DNA from: an uncultured bacterium
Lineage (GTDB): Bacteria > Cyanobacteriota > Vampirovibrionia > Gastranaerophilales > Gastranaerophilaceae
Reading direction: 5' to 3'
Length of the DNA: 64,000 nt
Assembly: GCA_949300485.1 (NCBI GenBank)
Contig: CASGEL010000006.1
Span: 1 to 64,000, forward strand
A program made the translations under genes and the position numbers. The notes below the pieces were generated by a model that made no database searches, had not been told where the DNA came from, and was given only the letters and a program-made list of their open reading frames with translations. This document shows, piece by piece, positions 61,691-64,000 of the stretch; position 1 is the first letter of the stretch; each line of letters begins with the position of its first letter.

Positions 61691-62743
61691 TTAACTTTCA
61701 AATGTTTTGAATGTACTTTCGATGTTTTTAGATATAATTTTATGTACAGAATCCATTTCAGTTTGTAATGCATTTTGTTCTGTATCAAGAGCTTTTAATC
61801 TTAGTTCAAGAGTTCGATCTTCTGTTTGAATTTGTTCTGTTCGTGCGTTGATATCTTGAACCTGTTTTTCGTATAGCTGTTGTTCGTAGTTATATTGATT
61901 CATTGCATCATTGTATGCATTTTCATCAGTAACGGTAGCTGTTTTTAATGCATATACTACACTGGATCCTTCAAGCTGTATTGATGTCGCTCTTCCGTTA
62001 CTGTCATATTCTATAATTCCATATCTGGAAAGCTCTTTATTTGTTGTTTGGTAATCCGCATAATAAGAGTGCATTGCTAATGTCGGATCGGCAAGACATG
62101 CCTCAAGAGTATCATCTGTTGTTCCGGTTCTTGAAACAAAATTAACCTCATTATTGTTATCTGTCCATAAATAAATATTATCAAGAGCTGTTTCATCTCC
62201 ATTATTTTTGTAGTTTAGCCAGTCTTGTGCAATTTGGGTATCAGGCCAGTCTTGTGCAATTTGGTCTAACGCTGCACTATAAGTTCCCCAAGAGCTGCTG
62301 TTGCTTGTATCTGTTCTGTCTATTGTGTTAAGACATGTTAGTTTCTTTGTCCCTACCATATAGTAAGGATCACCTTCTGTTGGTGTTACATATTGTACCT
62401 GAGGATTAGAATTAGTGTTTCGGATACCCGTATACTCAGAAACTTGTGAAGTATATGTTATATAAGAATTATAATTTAGCCCATCAGCATCTGTATAATC
62501 CGCACTTTGTATATTTTCAATCGTTTGAGTAGTATCGCCGTTTTCGAAAGTGTATTGTACAGTTGTAAAATCACTTGTACTCGGAGCAGTAGGCACTTCC
62601 ATTGCATACAATTCATTCCATAACTGGGAACTTTGATTTGCAAGAGCTGTTCTGGCCTGATTTATTTGTTGTCCTTCATATTCAACATTAGATTTTCTTG
62701 CGGCAAGTGATATCCATCTTGCTTGAGATGCGGCTAAACCCAT
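61691..62743 (-). CDS. Axial-like protein with MGLAASQ N-terminus
   Basis: 350 residues. The N-terminus MGLAASQARWISLAARKSN followed by VEYEGQQINQARTALANQSS is a conserved pattern I have seen at the start of uncharacterised proteins in several phyla. The middle (about 60-260) is a variable, Thr/Asp/Asn-rich, strand-forming domain with a 9-residue internal duplication (QIAQDWPDT). The C-terminal ~80 residues are heptad-rich coiled coil ending ISKNIESTFKTFES. Helical ends around a variable core are the plan of flagellar axial proteins (FlgK/FlgL/FlgE-type) and of some needle proteins. AGAAGGAG precedes the ATG. It heads the four-gene minus-strand run. Confidence 0.6.
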   Translation of the reverse strand: MGLAASQARWISLAARKSNVEYEGQQINQARTALANQSSQLWNELYAMEVPTAPSTSDFTTVQYTFENGDTTQTIENIQSADYTDADGLNYNSYITYTSQVSEYTGIRNTNSNPQVQYVTPTEGDPYYMVGTKKLTCLNTIDRTDTSNSSSWGTYSAALDQIAQDWPDTQIAQDWLNYKNNGDETALDNIYLWTDNNNEVNFVSRTGTTDDTLEACLADPTLAMHSYYADYQTTNKELSRYGIIEYDSNGRATSIQLEGSSVVYALKTATVTDENAYNDAMNQYNYEQQLYEKQVQDINARTEQIQTEDRTLELRLKALDTEQNALQTEMDSVHKIISKNIESTFKTFES

Positions 62744-62993
62744 ATGCTATCTCCTTCTGTGTTATTAAATTTATATTCTACCTTTTCAGCTTTATAATGA
62801 TAAATTTTTTAAAGTCAATTTAATCTAACCTAATTATACATTATTTATTAAGTTTTATGTATTTAAATCTTTAAAAATCGACTATATAGTGTAGTTTTTA
62901 GTTTCTATATTCATTTAATAATTAAAAACTTTACAGTTTTTTTATGTTTCTGTTAATATACTAATAGACTTAATATTCTAGGAAGGGTATGTA

Positions 62994-64000
62994 ATGAAAT
63001 TTTCTTCTTCGTTTAAAGTGGGATTGCTAACTTTAGTAGCTTTAATTCTTTTGGTTGGCGCTGTTTTAAAAGTGAAAGGCAGAGCTTTTTCTTCAGCAAA
63101 GAGAATAGAAATACAGTACAAAGATGTTAATGGTTTAAGGCCTGGTGCTGGAGTACAAATCATGGGTTTAAAAGTTGGTCAAGTAGAAGAAATTACTCCT
63201 GTTGCAAATGGTGAAGATAGTTATGTAAAAGTTAAATTTGTAATTACCGATCCTTCAGTACAAATACCTAAGGCTTCTTCATTTTCTATTCAGCAGTCAG
63301 GTTTAATAGGGGAGTTATTTTTAGAAATTACTCCTCCGAAGACAAGAACTATTTATATACCTATGGTTGGCAGGCATTTATTGTATAAAAATGATCCTGT
63401 TGAAATGAAGTTAAGTGATAAATATTATGATGTTGGTTTGATTAAATCTGCTGATGTTGTCTCAAGGGATTCAATTCCATATAATTATAAAAATAACATA
63501 AGAACTCAATATGCTTATAAGGTTGATTATTTTATAAATATGCCGGGTTTGATTGTTCCTGACTTTTTAAAAGGCAGCGCTATTACGGTTGGTAATGCTC
63601 ATAAATTAAGACTTGCTCCTTTGGATGACATGCCTTTATATTTACCAAAGCAAGATTCTCCTTATACGATAATTGAACCGATGCGTTTATCTGATTTTAT
63701 GGATTGGCAGTACAAAGCTGCAGAAACATTGACTGAGTCAGCTCGTAAAGTTAATGAAATATTGACAGATCAAACTATTGCTGATTTAAAACAAACAATC
63801 GCCAATATAGATACTTTAACGGCTAAGTCAAATGATACGTTGGGGAAAATTGATCACTTGTTAGATTCTTCTCAGGAGGATATCCAGCAGCTTCTTGATA
63901 TGACAAAGCAGGCTACAGAAGATTTTTCGCAATTATCTGCTAATGTTAATAATATTATAGGAGATCCTCAGTTTAAGACTAATATTATGTCAACGACAGA
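62994..64000 (+). CDS. MCE/MlaD-family protein (partial, runs off the window)
   Basis: At least 335 residues; the 3' end lies outside. One N-terminal helix (about 7-27) anchors it in the inner membrane, followed by the MCE domain: VNGLRPGAGVQIMGLKVGQVEEI and SGLIGELFLEITP. After residue ~220 a helical region begins with repeats typical of the tail of MlaD/YebT-like proteins (KTIADIDTLTAKSNDTL-like heptads). MCE proteins form hexameric rings that carry phospholipids between inner and outer membrane. The 250-base gap upstream (62744-62993) holds no other gene I can support. AGGAAGGG precedes the ATG. Confidence 0.88.
   Translation, partial: MKFSSSFKVGLLTLVALILLVGAVLKVKGRAFSSAKRIEIQYKDVNGLRPGAGVQIMGLKVGQVEEITPVANGEDSYVKVKFVITDPSVQIPKASSFSIQQSGLIGELFLEITPPKTRTIYIPMVGRHLLYKNDPVEMKLSDKYYDVGLIKSADVVSRDSIPYNYKNNIRTQYAYKVDYFINMPGLIVPDFLKGSAITVGNAHKLRLAPLDDMPLYLPKQDSPYTIIEPMRLSDFMDWQYKAAETLTESARKVNEILTDQTIADLKQTIANIDTLTAKSNDTLGKIDHLLDSSQEDIQQLLDMTKQATEDFSQLSANVNNIIGDPQFKTNIMSTT

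Noticed and set aside
1-64000. CRISPR array, prophage or insertion sequence
   Set aside because: No regularly spaced repeats, no transposase or integrase motifs, and no phage structural proteins were seen in any frame; the multi-HTH protein has no catalytic domain.

Overview
The window comes from an AT-rich, Gram-negative bacterium, most probably a gut Vampirovibrionia (Melainabacteria, Gastranaerophilales-like), the non-photosynthetic sister group of Cyanobacteria. The best single clue is the OmpR-type regulator at 30091-30840, whose receiver and DNA-binding domains read like cyanobacterial RpaB/Ycf27. The partial 5S rRNA at the left edge also has a cyanobacterial-looking 3' half. KdsB implies lipopolysaccharide, and an MCE/MlaD-type protein at the right edge implies an outer membrane. 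I see no photosynthesis gene, insertion sequence or CRISPR array. The affiliation is inferred from memory of these families, not from a search.

Layout. 1-8510: 5S rRNA end and terminator, a membrane-tethered nuclease-like protein, dnaA, ruvA, prepilin peptidase, a group-3-like sigma factor, gatC, pyrG and a sucrose-type (GPH) transporter. 8600-11000: a two-gene unit of a large membrane-anchored protein and a putative ADP-ribosyltransferase. 11000-19100: recF, a small protein plus the pilT retraction ATPase, two polytopic membrane proteins, uvrB, and a CpaE/MinD-like ATPase with a partner. 19171-19344: a structured minus-strand RNA, possibly 6S RNA. 19400-25300: a Thr-rich membrane protein, a 57-residue protein, smpB, an orphan peptide-type ABC ATPase, ybaB-recR. 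25300-30900: a matrixin-like metalloprotease, accD-accA, prmA-kdsB, the RpaB-like regulator. 30994-39030: tRNA-His followed by a 2547-residue LysM plus zincin protein, with an 11-bp copy of the tRNA 3' end on the far side. 39150-47560: an amidohydrolase, a Spy-like periplasmic protein, a GT-C glycosyltransferase, PadR and DUF512 radical-SAM proteins, a paralogous membrane pair, yidD.

47573-53450 holds a minus-strand operon fliE-fliF-fliG-like-fliH-flhA/sctV. The FliG-like protein does not look like a normal torque-generating FliG, and fliI, fliJ, motor, hook and flagellin genes are absent here. A second cluster at 59299-62743 encodes coiled-coil and axial-like proteins that could be accessories or substrates of this export apparatus. 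Together they are the best candidate for an undescribed system: a flagellum-derived, perhaps non-motile, type III export machine. Between the clusters lie a protein with five helix-turn-helix units, an acyltransferase, a secreted GH13 enzyme, a dCMP deaminase and a degenerate AICAR transformylase-like protein.

Two genome-wide habits are visible. Several genes (147, dnaA, recF, uvrB, smpB, the 25310 protease) have a TATAAT-like element 6-7 bases before the ATG and no Shine-Dalgarno, which suggests leaderless mRNAs. Several unrelated accessory proteins carry a short N-terminal hydrophobic-Phe-x-Gly/Asn/Ser motif.
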